From Candidatus Tectimicrobiota bacterium (lineage in GTDB: Bacteria; JACPUC01), in contig JACPUC010000006.1 of the NCBI GenBank assembly GCA_016192455.1, forward strand, positions 62,001 to 126,000: a stretch of DNA of 64,000 bases, in the 5' to 3' direction. The notes under the pieces are model-generated. The model made no database searches, was not told where the DNA came from, and saw nothing but the letters and a program-made list of their open reading frames with translations. Both the position numbers and the translations under genes were made by a program. How positions within the stretch are numbered: position 1 is the stretch's first letter; every line of letters begins with the position of its first letter. Below, piece after piece: positions 35,476-44,187 of the stretch.

Positions 35476-36480
35476 ATGAAGCGAGCCTTGCTCTACGGCC
35501 CCAGGGACCTGCGCGTCGCCGAGGGCGACATCCCCACGCCGAAGCCGAACGAAGTGCTCATCAAGGTTATCACGAGCAGCATCTGCGCCACCGATGCGCA
35601 CATCTACGAAGGAACCTTCAAATTTCCCTATCCTTCCATCCAAGGACATGATTTTACAGGGGTTATCGAGGCTGTGGGGGCGGAGGTGCGCTCCCTGGCG
35701 GTGGGCGACCGCGTGACCATGGACCCCATCAGCTTCTGCCTGCATTGCCGCTACTGCCGGGCGGGCCGCTACAACATCTGCGAGACCAGCACCTACATGG
35801 GGATGGAGGTGGAGGGTTGCTTCCAGGATTACCTGACCCTGCCGCAGCATCGCGTTTTTCGTCTTCCGGAGCAGGTTGATGAGGAAGAGGCCGCCGTCAT
35901 GGAGCCGCTGCACGTAGCGCTCAACACCATGCGCAAGCTCGGCTACAAGGTGGGGGAGACCGTCGTGGTGCTCGGGCAGGGACCGATGGGCCTCTGCCAG
36001 GGGCAGGTGGCCAAGATGGTGGGATGCCGGGTCATCGTCGTTGACGTGCTGCCGAAGCGCCTGAAGCTGGCGGAGAGCTACGGGGTGGATTTCGCCCTGA
36101 ACGCCGCCGAACTCGAGGTGAACAAGGAGATCGCCACCATCTGCGGCGGTGACGGGCCGCATTGCGTCATCGATACCGCGGGAACCGAGAAGACCAACCG
36201 GCAGACCGTGCGCATCGCCGCCAACGGCGGCAAGATCGCCATCATCGCGGGCCACTTCGCCGTGCCGGTGCCGTTCATGATCGGCAAGGAGCTGCAGGTG
36301 TTCGGCATCCGCGGAGGCGGACCGGAAAACGTTGAGCTGGCAATCCGCCTGCTGCAAGAGAAGCGCATTGATCTGCGCTCCACCATCACCACGCACTTCG
36401 ACTTCAAGGATATCGGCGAAGCGTTCCGGCAGTTCTACGAGAACAAGGAGAACGTGGTCAAGATCATGCTGCGGAATTAG
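35476..36480 (+). CDS. Zinc-dependent medium-chain alcohol dehydrogenase
   Basis: 334 residues of the MDR family. SICATDAHIYEG holds the first catalytic zinc cysteine, IQGHDFTGVIEAVG the catalytic His region, CLHCRYCRAGRYNIC the four structural-zinc cysteines, and VVVLGQGPMGLCQGQVA the NAD(P) Rossmann motif. It is closest in style to threonine/sorbitol/alcohol dehydrogenases and would interconvert a secondary alcohol and a ketone. GAGAGG precedes the ATG at 35476. Placed between the putative ketone carboxylase genes and the CoA steps, it is a good candidate for producing the ketone. The substrate is not deducible from sequence. Confidence 0.88.
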   Translation: MKRALLYGPRDLRVAEGDIPTPKPNEVLIKVITSSICATDAHIYEGTFKFPYPSIQGHDFTGVIEAVGAEVRSLAVGDRVTMDPISFCLHCRYCRAGRYNICETSTYMGMEVEGCFQDYLTLPQHRVFRLPEQVDEEEAAVMEPLHVALNTMRKLGYKVGETVVVLGQGPMGLCQGQVAKMVGCRVIVVDVLPKRLKLAESYGVDFALNAAELEVNKEIATICGGDGPHCVIDTAGTEKTNRQTVRIAANGGKIAIIAGHFAVPVPFMIGKELQVFGIRGGGPENVELAIRLLQEKRIDLRSTITTHFDFKDIGEAFRQFYENKENVVKIMLRN

Positions 36481-36731
36481 CCGGACGGCGCCGCGGCACG
36501 CCCGCCGCTGCGAAGCTCCGGGGAGCGAATTGCCTTGAACCCCGTCGAATGCCGCCGGCCTCTTCCCCTCGGCGACCTTCTGGGGCAACGGCTTGCCCTT
36601 TCTCTTGCCGGTGGTGCGAGAGTTCGCGGTCGCGACCGTCTCTCCTGCTCGTTCTCCATGGCGCTGACGCGTGCCGCGGCGAGAGGCTCGTCCCTGCGGT
36701 GCGTGCCGATCATCCCGCGCCCTTCTGATGA

Positions 36732-36743
36732 CTTGACGTCAAG
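36732..36743. promoter_or_regulatory. Perfect 12-bp palindrome, possible operator
   Basis: cttgacgtcaag, 60 bases upstream of the promoter at 36804-36832. A dyad of this length near a promoter is compatible with a dimeric regulator site (TGACGTCA core). No regulator gene is adjacent. Confidence 0.35.
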
Positions 36744-36803
36744 GAGGATTCCAGAGGTGAACGGCGGAACGTGAGCGCCGCCATGCCGGGAGGGGCCGTT
36801 TCC

Positions 36804-36832
36804 TTGACACTGCTGGAGCCCTGTACTAGAAG
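36804..36832 (+). promoter_or_regulatory. Candidate sigma-70 promoter
   Basis: TTGACA at 36804-36809 and TAGAAG at 36827-36832 with a 17-base spacer, 46 bases before the ATG at 36878. Confidence 0.55.
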
Positions 36833-36877
36833 GTGCACTGAGGTCGAGGATGGCCACTCATGCGAAGGAGTCTCAGG

Positions 36878-37792
36878 ATGGAGCGCGCAAACGTGACGCG
36901 CAGCGTCGAGGACGCCGCGGCTCTCATCAAGGATGGAATGACCGTGGCCACCGGGGGCCTGCTGTTCGCCAACCATCCGATGCCCATCATTCGGCAGATG
37001 ATTCGCAACGGCGTGCGCAACCTCACCCTGGTGGGACCTGCCTCCAGCGGGCTTGATGTTGACCTGCTCATCGGCGCCGGCTGTGTCACGACGCTCATCT
37101 CCCCCTACGTCTCCGGGGAGTCTCTGATCGGTTATGGGCCGTGCTATCGGCAGGCGGTCGAGCGCGGCGAGATGAAGGTGTGGGAGGTCACCGAAGGGCT
37201 CGAATACATGGGCCTGCGCGCGGCGGCGCTGGGCCTGCCGTTCCTGCCCTATCGCGGCGGCGTCGGCAGCGACATCCCGAAGCTCAATCCCGAGATCAAG
37301 GAGTTCCGCGACCCGATCAAGGGCGAGCTGCTCTGCGCCGTGCCGGCGATCAAGCCCGATGTGGCGCTCATCCACGTGCAGCGCTCCGACTGTTACGGCA
37401 ACGGGCAACACCTCGGCTCCACCTACGGCGACCGCCTCATGGCGCATGCCGCCGACTGCGTCATCCTGACCTGCGACAAGCTGGTCTCCAACGAGGTGAT
37501 CCGCCGCACCCCGTTGCTCACCACCATCGCCTACGCCACGGTGGTCGTGGAGACGGCGTTCGGCAGCCATCCGTACGCCAGCCATGGCCTCTACGGCGAG
37601 GACACCGAGGTGCTACGAGAGTACGTGGAGGCGGCGGAGAGCCGCCGCACGGGCAATCCCGACAAGTTCGCTCGCTTCCTGGACAAGTATATCCATGGAC
37701 CCGCCGACCACTTCGCGTACCTGGATCTGGTTGGCGCCGCCAGACTGGTGCGCCTGGCCGCCAGCTACGACGACCTGGTGCAGGGAGGCTGA
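36878..37792 (+). CDS. IpdA-like alpha subunit of a CoA-transferase-fold enzyme
   Basis: 304 residues of the family I CoA-transferase alpha fold (LIKDGMTVATGGLLFANHP near the start, GSTYGDRLMAHAADCVILTC near the middle). The segment VTEGLEYMGLRAAALGLPFL at about 104-123, followed by PYRGGVGSDIP, resembles IpdA of Mycobacterium tuberculosis, in which the glutamate of an EG-M/L motif is catalytic in steroid-ring hydrolysis; here that is Glu106. Glutaconate CoA-transferase GctA is the alternative. AAGGAG seven bases upstream supports 36878 over the in-frame ATG at 36860. The beta-subunit gene starts two bases after its stop, so the two form one complex. Confidence 0.8.
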   Translation: MERANVTRSVEDAAALIKDGMTVATGGLLFANHPMPIIRQMIRNGVRNLTLVGPASSGLDVDLLIGAGCVTTLISPYVSGESLIGYGPCYRQAVERGEMKVWEVTEGLEYMGLRAAALGLPFLPYRGGVGSDIPKLNPEIKEFRDPIKGELLCAVPAIKPDVALIHVQRSDCYGNGQHLGSTYGDRLMAHAADCVILTCDKLVSNEVIRRTPLLTTIAYATVVVETAFGSHPYASHGLYGEDTEVLREYVEAAESRRTGNPDKFARFLDKYIHGPADHFAYLDLVGAARLVRLAASYDDLVQGG

Positions 37793-37794
37793 GG

Positions 37795-38583
37795 ATGGGG
37801 TTGGATGCCGCTCCCTACGAGATGATGGCAATCGCGATTGCTCGCGACCTGCAGAACGGCAAGCGCGTGATCGTTGGGGCCGACACGCAGATTCCCCACG
37901 CCGCCGTGATGCTGGCGCAGAACCTGCACGCGCCCGACTTGAAGGTCATCTACGGCGCCAACTGCTTTTGGGGCAACACGCGCGGGCGCAACCCGGACCT
38001 CTACGTCTCCTCGGGGGCGTACCAGATGATCCGCTCGGCTGAGTCGCGCTTCGACCATCCGGAGATCTTCCACCGCTTGTGGGCCATCGACCACTTCTTC
38101 GCCGGCGGCATCGAGGTGGACAAGTTCGGCAACGTCAACATCCTCGGCATTCCGGACGGGGCCGGCGGTTGGAAGTTCCGGGCGGCGGGCCCGGTGGGAC
38201 TGCCGGACATCGCGGTGAACGTGCGCGAGCCGTACATCTTCTCGAAGCGGCACGATCGGCGCGTCCTCGTGGATCGCGTGGCCCTGAACAGTTGCCCGGG
38301 GTTTCTTGACGGCCCCGGCGGGCGCGAACGGCTCGGCCTCTGGGGCAAGGGCCCGCGCTGGATCATCACGCCGAAGTGCATCTTCGATTTCCACCCGGAA
38401 TCGAAGCGCGCCCGGCTGCACCGCTTGCTGCCGGGGGTGACGGTGCAGGAGGTGATCGAGGCAACCGGCTTCGAGATCGAGCTCCCGGAGCGCGTCGAGG
38501 TGCTCCCCGGCCCCGCGGAAGAGGAGCTTCAGTTACTCAGGAGTATTGATAAAGACGGCAACCTGCGGGTGAGGCCGAAGTGA
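37795..38583 (+). CDS. IpdB-like beta subunit of a CoA-transferase-fold enzyme
   Basis: 262 residues. The position of the catalytic glutamate in true CoA-transferases (an E-x-G motif after the LxxIY strand) reads VIYGANCFWGN at 51-61, without a glutamate, as in the ring-opening hydrolase IpdB. The C-terminal HRLLPGVTVQEVIEATGFEI also follows the IpdB pattern (HPGVT ... ATSFEV). So the pair more likely hydrolyses a cyclic or branched beta-ketoacyl-CoA than transfers CoA. GGAGG overlaps the end of the alpha gene before the ATG at 37795. It is followed 60 bases later by an acyl-CoA ligase. The similarity is recalled, not computed. Confidence 0.78.
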   Translation: MGLDAAPYEMMAIAIARDLQNGKRVIVGADTQIPHAAVMLAQNLHAPDLKVIYGANCFWGNTRGRNPDLYVSSGAYQMIRSAESRFDHPEIFHRLWAIDHFFAGGIEVDKFGNVNILGIPDGAGGWKFRAAGPVGLPDIAVNVREPYIFSKRHDRRVLVDRVALNSCPGFLDGPGGRERLGLWGKGPRWIITPKCIFDFHPESKRARLHRLLPGVTVQEVIEATGFEIELPERVEVLPGPAEEELQLLRSIDKDGNLRVRPK

Positions 38584-38643
38584 GGGCATGCGCCCGCGGC
38601 AGGATGTCCCAACGTCCACGAACGGCATCAGGGGGGTGGCGCG

Positions 38644-40263
38644 ATGCCTGATTTTGGCAGGTGGCGAGAATCCGTTGATTTCACCCTGGCGTGCCGGCGC
38701 TACGTCATCGGCGAAGTGCTGGCCAAGCATGCGCGGAGCGAACCCCGCAAGCTGGCCTTCGTGGACTACACGCGCGGCAAGCGCTTCAGCTACGACGAGC
38801 TGAACCGCCGCGTCAACCGCCTGGCGCGGGCGCTCCAGGGGTTGGGGATCGTCGCCGGCGACAAGGTGGCCTTCCTCTTCTTCAACTCGCACGAGATCAT
38901 CGAGTGCTACTTCGCCTGCGCCAAGATCGGCGCCATCGCCGTGCCCCTGAACTTCCGCTTCTCGCCGGACGAGCTGGGGTATTGCCTGGAACAGTCCGAT
39001 GCCTGCTGTGTCATCCATGGGGGCGACTTCGCGGCGACGCTGAACGGCCTTCGTTCGAAGCTGCCCTTGGTAAGGGCGTACGTCTGCGCCGAGGGGGCGG
39101 CCGGGTCCCACGACCATGACTACGAGACGCTCCTCGCCGCGGCCGAGGAGTCGGAACCGGGCGTCCTCGTTGACGATGATGACTATGCGCAGATTTTCTA
39201 TACCTCGGGCACCACGGGGTTCCCGAAAGGGGCGCTGCTGACGCATCGCAACTACCTCACCCACGCGCCCTGCTACCTGCTCGAGCTGGCGCAATCGCCC
39301 GGCGGCATCAGCCCGCGCGATGTCTACCTGCAGAACTCCCCCCTCTTTCACGCCGGCGGCTGGGGCTTGACTTTCTCCCACCTCTGGTTCCGCAACACTG
39401 TGGTGACGCTGCGCGCCTTCGACGCGGAGAAGCTCCTGGAGTGCATCGAGCGCGAACGGGTCACCATCACCTGGCTGGTCGCCACCATGTCCACCTTCGT
39501 CCTCGGCTCACCGAAGTTCGGCGACTACGACACCTCCAGCCTGCGCATCTGCGTCTCCGCCGGTTCGCCTCTGCCCACGGTCTTGAAAGAGAAGCTGCGC
39601 GAGAAGTTTTCCGGCCTGCACGTCATCGACGTCCTGGGGCAGACCGAGCTCTCCGCCGGCATCATGGCCCTGGCGCACCCGGAGGACGTGAGGAGGAAAG
39701 TGGCCTGTGTGGGTCGGCCGCTGACGATGACCGAGGCGAAGGTGGTCGATGACACGGGGCGCGAGCTGCCGGCGGGAGAGGTGGGGGAGATCGTCTACCG
39801 CAGTCCGCAGCTTGCGGCCGGCTACTACAAGAAGCCGGCCGAGACCATCGAAGCCTACCATGATGGCTGGTTTCACTCGGGCGACCTGGCGCGCCGCGAT
39901 GACGAGGGGTTTTTCTACCTTGTCGATCGCAAACACGACAAGATCGTTTCGGGAGGCGAGAACATCTTCCCCACCGAAGTGGAGGAGGTTCTCTACACCC
40001 ACCCGAAGGTTGAGAACTGCTGCGTTGTCGGGGTCCCCGACCCGCTGTGGGGCGAGGCGGTAAAGGCCGTGGTGGTGTTGAAATCGGGGGCGGAGGCCAG
40101 CGGACGGGAATTGATCGACTACTGCGTGGGGAAGATCGCCGATTACAAGAAGCCGAAGAGCGTCGACTTCGTCAACGACCTTCCCCGCAGTTCGGTTGGC
40201 AAGGTGTTGCGCCGCGAGGTGCGCGCCCAGTACCAGCAGGAGAAGACGTACTACACGACGTGA
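38644..40263 (+). CDS. AMP-forming acyl-CoA ligase
   Basis: 539 residues of the ANL superfamily. The adenylate P-loop is IFYTSGTTGFPKGALLTHRN (about 182-201), followed by GQTELSAGIM, the hinge region WFHSGDLARRDDEGFFYLVD and DRKHDKIVSGGENIFPTEVE, and the catalytic lysine near the end in PRSSVGKVLRREV. It activates a carboxylic acid to its CoA ester through an acyl-AMP. The long N-terminal region with YVIGEVLAKHARSEPRKLAF is typical of FadD-type ligases for medium, long or cyclic acids. It is the last gene of the plus-strand catabolic block and probably makes the substrate of the IpdAB-like pair. Confidence 0.92.
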   Translation: MPDFGRWRESVDFTLACRRYVIGEVLAKHARSEPRKLAFVDYTRGKRFSYDELNRRVNRLARALQGLGIVAGDKVAFLFFNSHEIIECYFACAKIGAIAVPLNFRFSPDELGYCLEQSDACCVIHGGDFAATLNGLRSKLPLVRAYVCAEGAAGSHDHDYETLLAAAEESEPGVLVDDDDYAQIFYTSGTTGFPKGALLTHRNYLTHAPCYLLELAQSPGGISPRDVYLQNSPLFHAGGWGLTFSHLWFRNTVVTLRAFDAEKLLECIERERVTITWLVATMSTFVLGSPKFGDYDTSSLRICVSAGSPLPTVLKEKLREKFSGLHVIDVLGQTELSAGIMALAHPEDVRRKVACVGRPLTMTEAKVVDDTGRELPAGEVGEIVYRSPQLAAGYYKKPAETIEAYHDGWFHSGDLARRDDEGFFYLVDRKHDKIVSGGENIFPTEVEEVLYTHPKVENCCVVGVPDPLWGEAVKAVVVLKSGAEASGRELIDYCVGKIADYKKPKSVDFVNDLPRSSVGKVLRREVRAQYQQEKTYYTT

Positions 40264-40442
40264 GGGCCTGGGGCAGGGGGGCAACTCGATGGCCGGTTGA
40301 CGTTCACGAGGCGGACGAAACTGCACCATGAGCGTGCGGAGCAAACATGCCGCCGGATTGAGACCGCCGGCTCAGGCCCGTCGACGAAGGGCAGTGCCGC
40401 CCGCGCGTGGATTCTTTGCGAGCCACGGTCAGTCGAACGGAA

Positions 40443-41939
40443 TTATCGCATCAGCAACAAGGACCGGAGTGACACAGGAACAATTCTCGCATCAAGGACT
40501 TCCACGTTTTCGAGCATCGTTACCAGGACGGCGAACGGGGCGTTGTAGTGGGTCTTCTCAAGGAATGACCGCAGCCCGAGCGTGTCGCGGTGCGCATCGA
40601 TCCGCCGACGATACTTCACTTCAACAGGGATTCGCTTCTCTCCAATTGTCAGCACGTAGTCGACCTCCGGTTCCGTGGCGCGCTCCGGGAAGTGTGCCAG
40701 ATCGAGGTGCGGAATAGCGGTGAAGAATGCGCCGACTATGCTCTCCGCAATGTGACCGGCTAGGTCCGTCAAGTGGGGAGCGGCCTCAAGTTTTTGAGGG
40801 TCAAGCGGGATACTTTCTTCTAACCAGCTCGCCCTCAACCCATGGTCCGCGACGCAGAGCTTGAAGGCGCCACGCACCCTTTTCAGCCGCAGCTCGAGGG
40901 GGCGCACCAGCCGCAGCAGCAGGGAACTCTCCAGGAACTGGAGATAGGTGCGGATCCGTTGCCAACCGATATTGGCGCCCAGAACATCCTTGAGTTCAGT
41001 GATTAAGGTTGCCGGCGCTGGGGCCTGCCCGGTGTACCGGCAGCCAAGGCGGAAAACCTCCTCGATCAACTGTGGGTCGCGTTTGCGCCCTCGCTCGCCA
41101 ACCCGAAGATCGTGCTGGATGACGCGACGGATCACCGTCTCATTGAGCTGATCCGCAACGGCCGGCCACTCCACCTCGGCGCGGGCGTGAGCTATCGGAT
41201 ACCCGCCCCTTTCGGCGAAAGCTGCAAAGGCGCGATCTCGCAACTCCCGATGACGTTCCCCATGCCTGTTGAGATCGCGCCAGAAGTCGATATCCAGAAG
41301 GCGCTCGAACCCGTTCGCAGGAAGCAAGGGATCGAGCTCCTCCCCGAACCGTAAGCCCGCAATCTCCCGCAGGAGAAGGGTCCCCATCTCGAGGGTTGTC
41401 ACCCGACCCGCCAAGCTCTCTCGACCTGCCTCGATGCGCAGGGCAGAGCTTCCCGTCACGACGACGTGGGCTGTGTGGTGGTCCACGAGTGCCTTGATTT
41501 GCGCCGCCCAATCGGAGAGATTCTGTACCTCATCGAAGAAGAGGTACGTTTGCTCTCCGCGATGCGCTGATTCATTTAGTGTGGCGCCAAGAATCTGGGT
41601 TTCGAACCAGCGAACGATCGCGAGGATCGGTTCGCTCAGGCGAGCTAGGCTCGGGAGATCGTCGAACTGGACACGGAGAATGCGCTTGGCGTTGACCCGC
41701 TCCTCTCCGAGGAGATGCTGGATGACTTGCTCTTGAACCGTGGTCTTCCCTACCTGGCGAACACCCCTCAGCACCACGGCGGGAGCCAAGCGTGTTTCCA
41801 ACTTTCCCAGAAGTGAATGAAAGGCCCACCGTCGGTATGTTGGTAAGATCTTCGCTGGCTTACCTTGCCACCACGGGTTCGTATTGCGTAAGAAGTCATC
41901 CAGCTCCGGCTTGTCGAAGATTTTCTGCCCACGAACCAT
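40443..41939 (-). CDS. AAA ATPase with DUF4143 C-terminal domain
   Basis: 498 residues. The Walker A motif is VVLRGVRQVGKTTVQEQVI (about 55-73), Walker B is TYLFFDEVQNLSDW, sensor 1 is HVVVTGSSAL, and the arginine-rich segment LAGRVTTLEMGTLLLREI follows, all as in the AAA_14/DUF4143 family. The C-terminal region has EPEVDYVLTIGEKRIPVEVK, a PD-(D/E)xK nuclease-like strand with Glu and Lys. The function of the family is unsettled; links to mobile elements and defence have been proposed. GC content is visibly lower than its neighbours and it stands alone on the minus strand between two metabolic blocks, so it looks acquired. Confidence 0.85.
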   Translation of the reverse strand: MVRGQKIFDKPELDDFLRNTNPWWQGKPAKILPTYRRWAFHSLLGKLETRLAPAVVLRGVRQVGKTTVQEQVIQHLLGEERVNAKRILRVQFDDLPSLARLSEPILAIVRWFETQILGATLNESAHRGEQTYLFFDEVQNLSDWAAQIKALVDHHTAHVVVTGSSALRIEAGRESLAGRVTTLEMGTLLLREIAGLRFGEELDPLLPANGFERLLDIDFWRDLNRHGERHRELRDRAFAAFAERGGYPIAHARAEVEWPAVADQLNETVIRRVIQHDLRVGERGRKRDPQLIEEVFRLGCRYTGQAPAPATLITELKDVLGANIGWQRIRTYLQFLESSLLLRLVRPLELRLKRVRGAFKLCVADHGLRASWLEESIPLDPQKLEAAPHLTDLAGHIAESIVGAFFTAIPHLDLAHFPERATEPEVDYVLTIGEKRIPVEVKYRRRIDAHRDTLGLRSFLEKTHYNAPFAVLVTMLENVEVLDARIVPVSLRSLLLMR

Positions 41940-42175
41940 TACGTCTGAACTCCGGCAAAACTTCCCGCCGCTGCATCGGCTGGATCAGCGCTTTATCGAG
42001 AGGCAGCACTCCCCTAAATTCGTGACCTCAAGACAATCGACCAGCGCGGCGGCCTTGATCGGCTTCCACAGGACCAGGGCTGCCCCGGGCCGCGTCCGCC
42101 GGTGGACGGTGGACGGCGAATGAGCGGCACCAGTGAGCAACTGCAGCAGGCAGAGCCGTGTCCTCCCACGCAGGT

Positions 42176-43225
42176 CTACTTCTTCTTGAACGCGTCCCAG
42201 AACTTCACGAAACGGGCGTCCACCACCTCCTCGTACTTCAGCGGGCGCGAGATCAGCTTGTTGGTGGTGAGGAGGATGTTGTTGTTCTCCACGGCTTTCT
42301 TTGTGAGGTGCGGTGCGTAGCTGTGCAACTGCCGGCGGACGCTCTTGCGCAGCACCTCGGGGTTCGCATCGGGGAATTCCTTCTGCGCCACCTTCACCAC
42401 TTCCTCGAAATTCGCCGGATCAACCACGAAAGACTGTGCCCTCACCAACGTGCGCACCACCTTCTCGGCGGTGGCCAGGTTCTTCTCCAACCAGCTTACC
42501 CTCGCCTGGAGGCTCACGTAAGCGATCTCCTGGAAGATCTCCGGCCCCTCACCGGCCAAGATGTCAAACACGTAATCAGCCAGCTTCAGTGTATCAACCA
42601 GCATGGTGTTGAAGGGTTCGATGGCCATGGTTCCATCGATCTCACCTGCCTTCATGGCCGCGATGTGGGCCGGGAAGCCGAGGATCGGTTTGAGGATCGC
42701 ATCGCGGTCGGGATCGAGCTTCGCCGTCGTGAGCACGTAGCGGACCAGCATGTCGGCCAGACCGCCCCGCGCCAGGGTGGCGATGCGCAAGCCTTTCAGG
42801 TCATTGACCGTGGGCTTGCGGCCGAGCCGCTGCACGACGCTCTTCGACACCAGGATGCCGCCGTTGACCGGCCCCTGCACATTCATGAGCGCCCGCATCG
42901 GCTGGCCCTGGTCGATGACCTTGAACATGTTCTCGGTGGCCGCCGCCTGCATGTCGGTTGAGCCGCCAAGGATGGCGCGGGAGGCCTCCGCGCCGCCGCG
43001 GAAGTTGAAGATCTCCACGTCAAGCCCTGCCTCCTTGAACCAGCCGAGATTGTTCGCAACGTAGAGGGGGAGGCTGAAGAGGCTGCGCACGGAGCTGGCC
43101 AGCTTGAGTTTCTGGGCTTCAACCCCAGGGCTCCAGGAGAGAGAGAGAACGACGGTCATCACCAGGAGCAGAACCAGGCGGCTCTGCCGACGACGGATTG
43201 CGCGCGCACATGGATGCTCTCTCAT
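42176..43225 (-). CDS. ABC transporter substrate-binding protein (NMT1/THI5-like)
   Basis: 349 residues: basic start, signal helix (about 18-33, cut after VEA), then the periplasmic binding fold with SVRSLFSLPLYVANNLGWFK, IFNFRGGAEASRAILGGSTD and DLKGLRIATLARGGLADMLV. Relatives bring in sulfonates, nitrate, thiamine precursors or aromatic acids. GGAGG is close to the ATG at 43225. Permease and ATPase genes follow upstream in the same orientation at 43354 and 44171, completing a transporter; the UbiD gene is next. This suggests uptake of the UbiD substrate, possibly an unsaturated or aromatic acid. Confidence 0.88.
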   Translation of the reverse strand: MREHPCARAIRRRQSRLVLLLVMTVVLSLSWSPGVEAQKLKLASSVRSLFSLPLYVANNLGWFKEAGLDVEIFNFRGGAEASRAILGGSTDMQAAATENMFKVIDQGQPMRALMNVQGPVNGGILVSKSVVQRLGRKPTVNDLKGLRIATLARGGLADMLVRYVLTTAKLDPDRDAILKPILGFPAHIAAMKAGEIDGTMAIEPFNTMLVDTLKLADYVFDILAGEGPEIFQEIAYVSLQARVSWLEKNLATAEKVVRTLVRAQSFVVDPANFEEVVKVAQKEFPDANPEVLRKSVRRQLHSYAPHLTKKAVENNNILLTTNKLISRPLKYEEVVDARFVKFWDAFKKK

Positions 43226-43353
43226 GGGATTCCTCCTCCAAGGCTCGACGAGAGCCCGCATGGTTCCCACGTAGCGGAACAGTGTGGAGCAGCACACCAA
43301 CGCCCCCGTATGGCCGCGGCTTCAGCCGCCGGCGGCGCGACCGGCGCGCCGCC

Positions 43354-44187
43354 CTAAAGCTGGCCCACCTGCGGGGGGCGCCACTTCAGGAGCCGTTTTT
43401 CCAAGCGCAGCATCAGAGCATTGAGGGCCACGGCCAAGAGCATGAGGGCGAGGAGGGGGACGAGGATGCCCGTGGTGTTGAAGGCGCCGCTGGCCCGATC
43501 GATCAAGAAGCCGATGCCCTTGGTGCTGCCGAGGAACTCGCCGACGACCGCCCCGATGTAGGCGAAAGCGACGCTGACGCGCAGACCGGCGAAAATCCAG
43601 GGGACGCTGTGCGGCAGCGTGATCTTCACGAAGATGTCGCGCTGCCGGGCCCCCAGCATGCGCAACGCGTTCACCAGAACGGGATCGATGCTGCGCGTTC
43701 CCGCGTAGGTGTTCACCAGCATGATCACGGCCACGAGGGAGAAGGCCAGCATGATCTTCGACAGCAGCCCAATGCCCACCCAGATGATGAGCAACGGCGC
43801 CAGGGCGACCCGCGGCAGGCTGTTCAACGCCATGATGTAAGGTTCGAGGACCTCCGCCAGGAGCTCCCAGCGGGCGAACAGAAAGCCGCCGGCGATGCCA
43901 ACCGCGGCGCCGAGCACCAGCCCGGCCAGCGATTCCCCGAGGGTGATGCCGGTGTGCAGGGGCAGCGAGCCATCGGCCAACATGGCGACGAACCGGCGCA
44001 CGAGACTCACCGGGCTGCTCACCCAGAACTCGCTGAGCACCTCCGTGCTGACCAGCCCTTGCCAGCTAACGAGGCACGCCAGAAGGAAGGCCAGCCGCAG
44101 CCCGAGCAGGCGGAGGCCCCGCGGCGCCGGGGCGCGCGCCTTTCGCCTGGCGGTTGACCTGCCTGCGGTGTCAGGCGCGGCTGCCAT
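43354..44187 (-). CDS. ABC transporter permease (SsuC/TauC type)
   Basis: 277 residues with six hydrophobic helices. The EAA loop motif (about 160-185), NALRMLGARQRDIFVKITLP, contacts the ATPase as in the BPD_transp_1 family. The N-terminus is short and Arg/Ala-rich. Its start overlaps the end of the ATPase gene by 17 bases, so the two are co-translated. It passes substrate delivered by the binding protein of the next gene across the inner membrane. Confidence 0.9.
   Translation of the reverse strand: MAAAPDTAGRSTARRKARAPAPRGLRLLGLRLAFLLACLVSWQGLVSTEVLSEFWVSSPVSLVRRFVAMLADGSLPLHTGITLGESLAGLVLGAAVGIAGGFLFARWELLAEVLEPYIMALNSLPRVALAPLLIIWVGIGLLSKIMLAFSLVAVIMLVNTYAGTRSIDPVLVNALRMLGARQRDIFVKITLPHSVPWIFAGLRVSVAFAYIGAVVGEFLGSTKGIGFLIDRASGAFNTTGILVPLLALMLLAVALNALMLRLEKRLLKWRPPQVGQL

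Larger units (their letters stand above)
36481..36877. other. Upstream region of the CoA-hydrolase pair
   Basis: About 400 bases with no gene. It holds a 12-bp perfect palindrome cttgacgtcaag at 36732-36743 and a good promoter at 36804-36832. This suggests that the genes from 36878 onward have their own transcription start, separate from the dehydrogenase. Confidence 0.6.
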
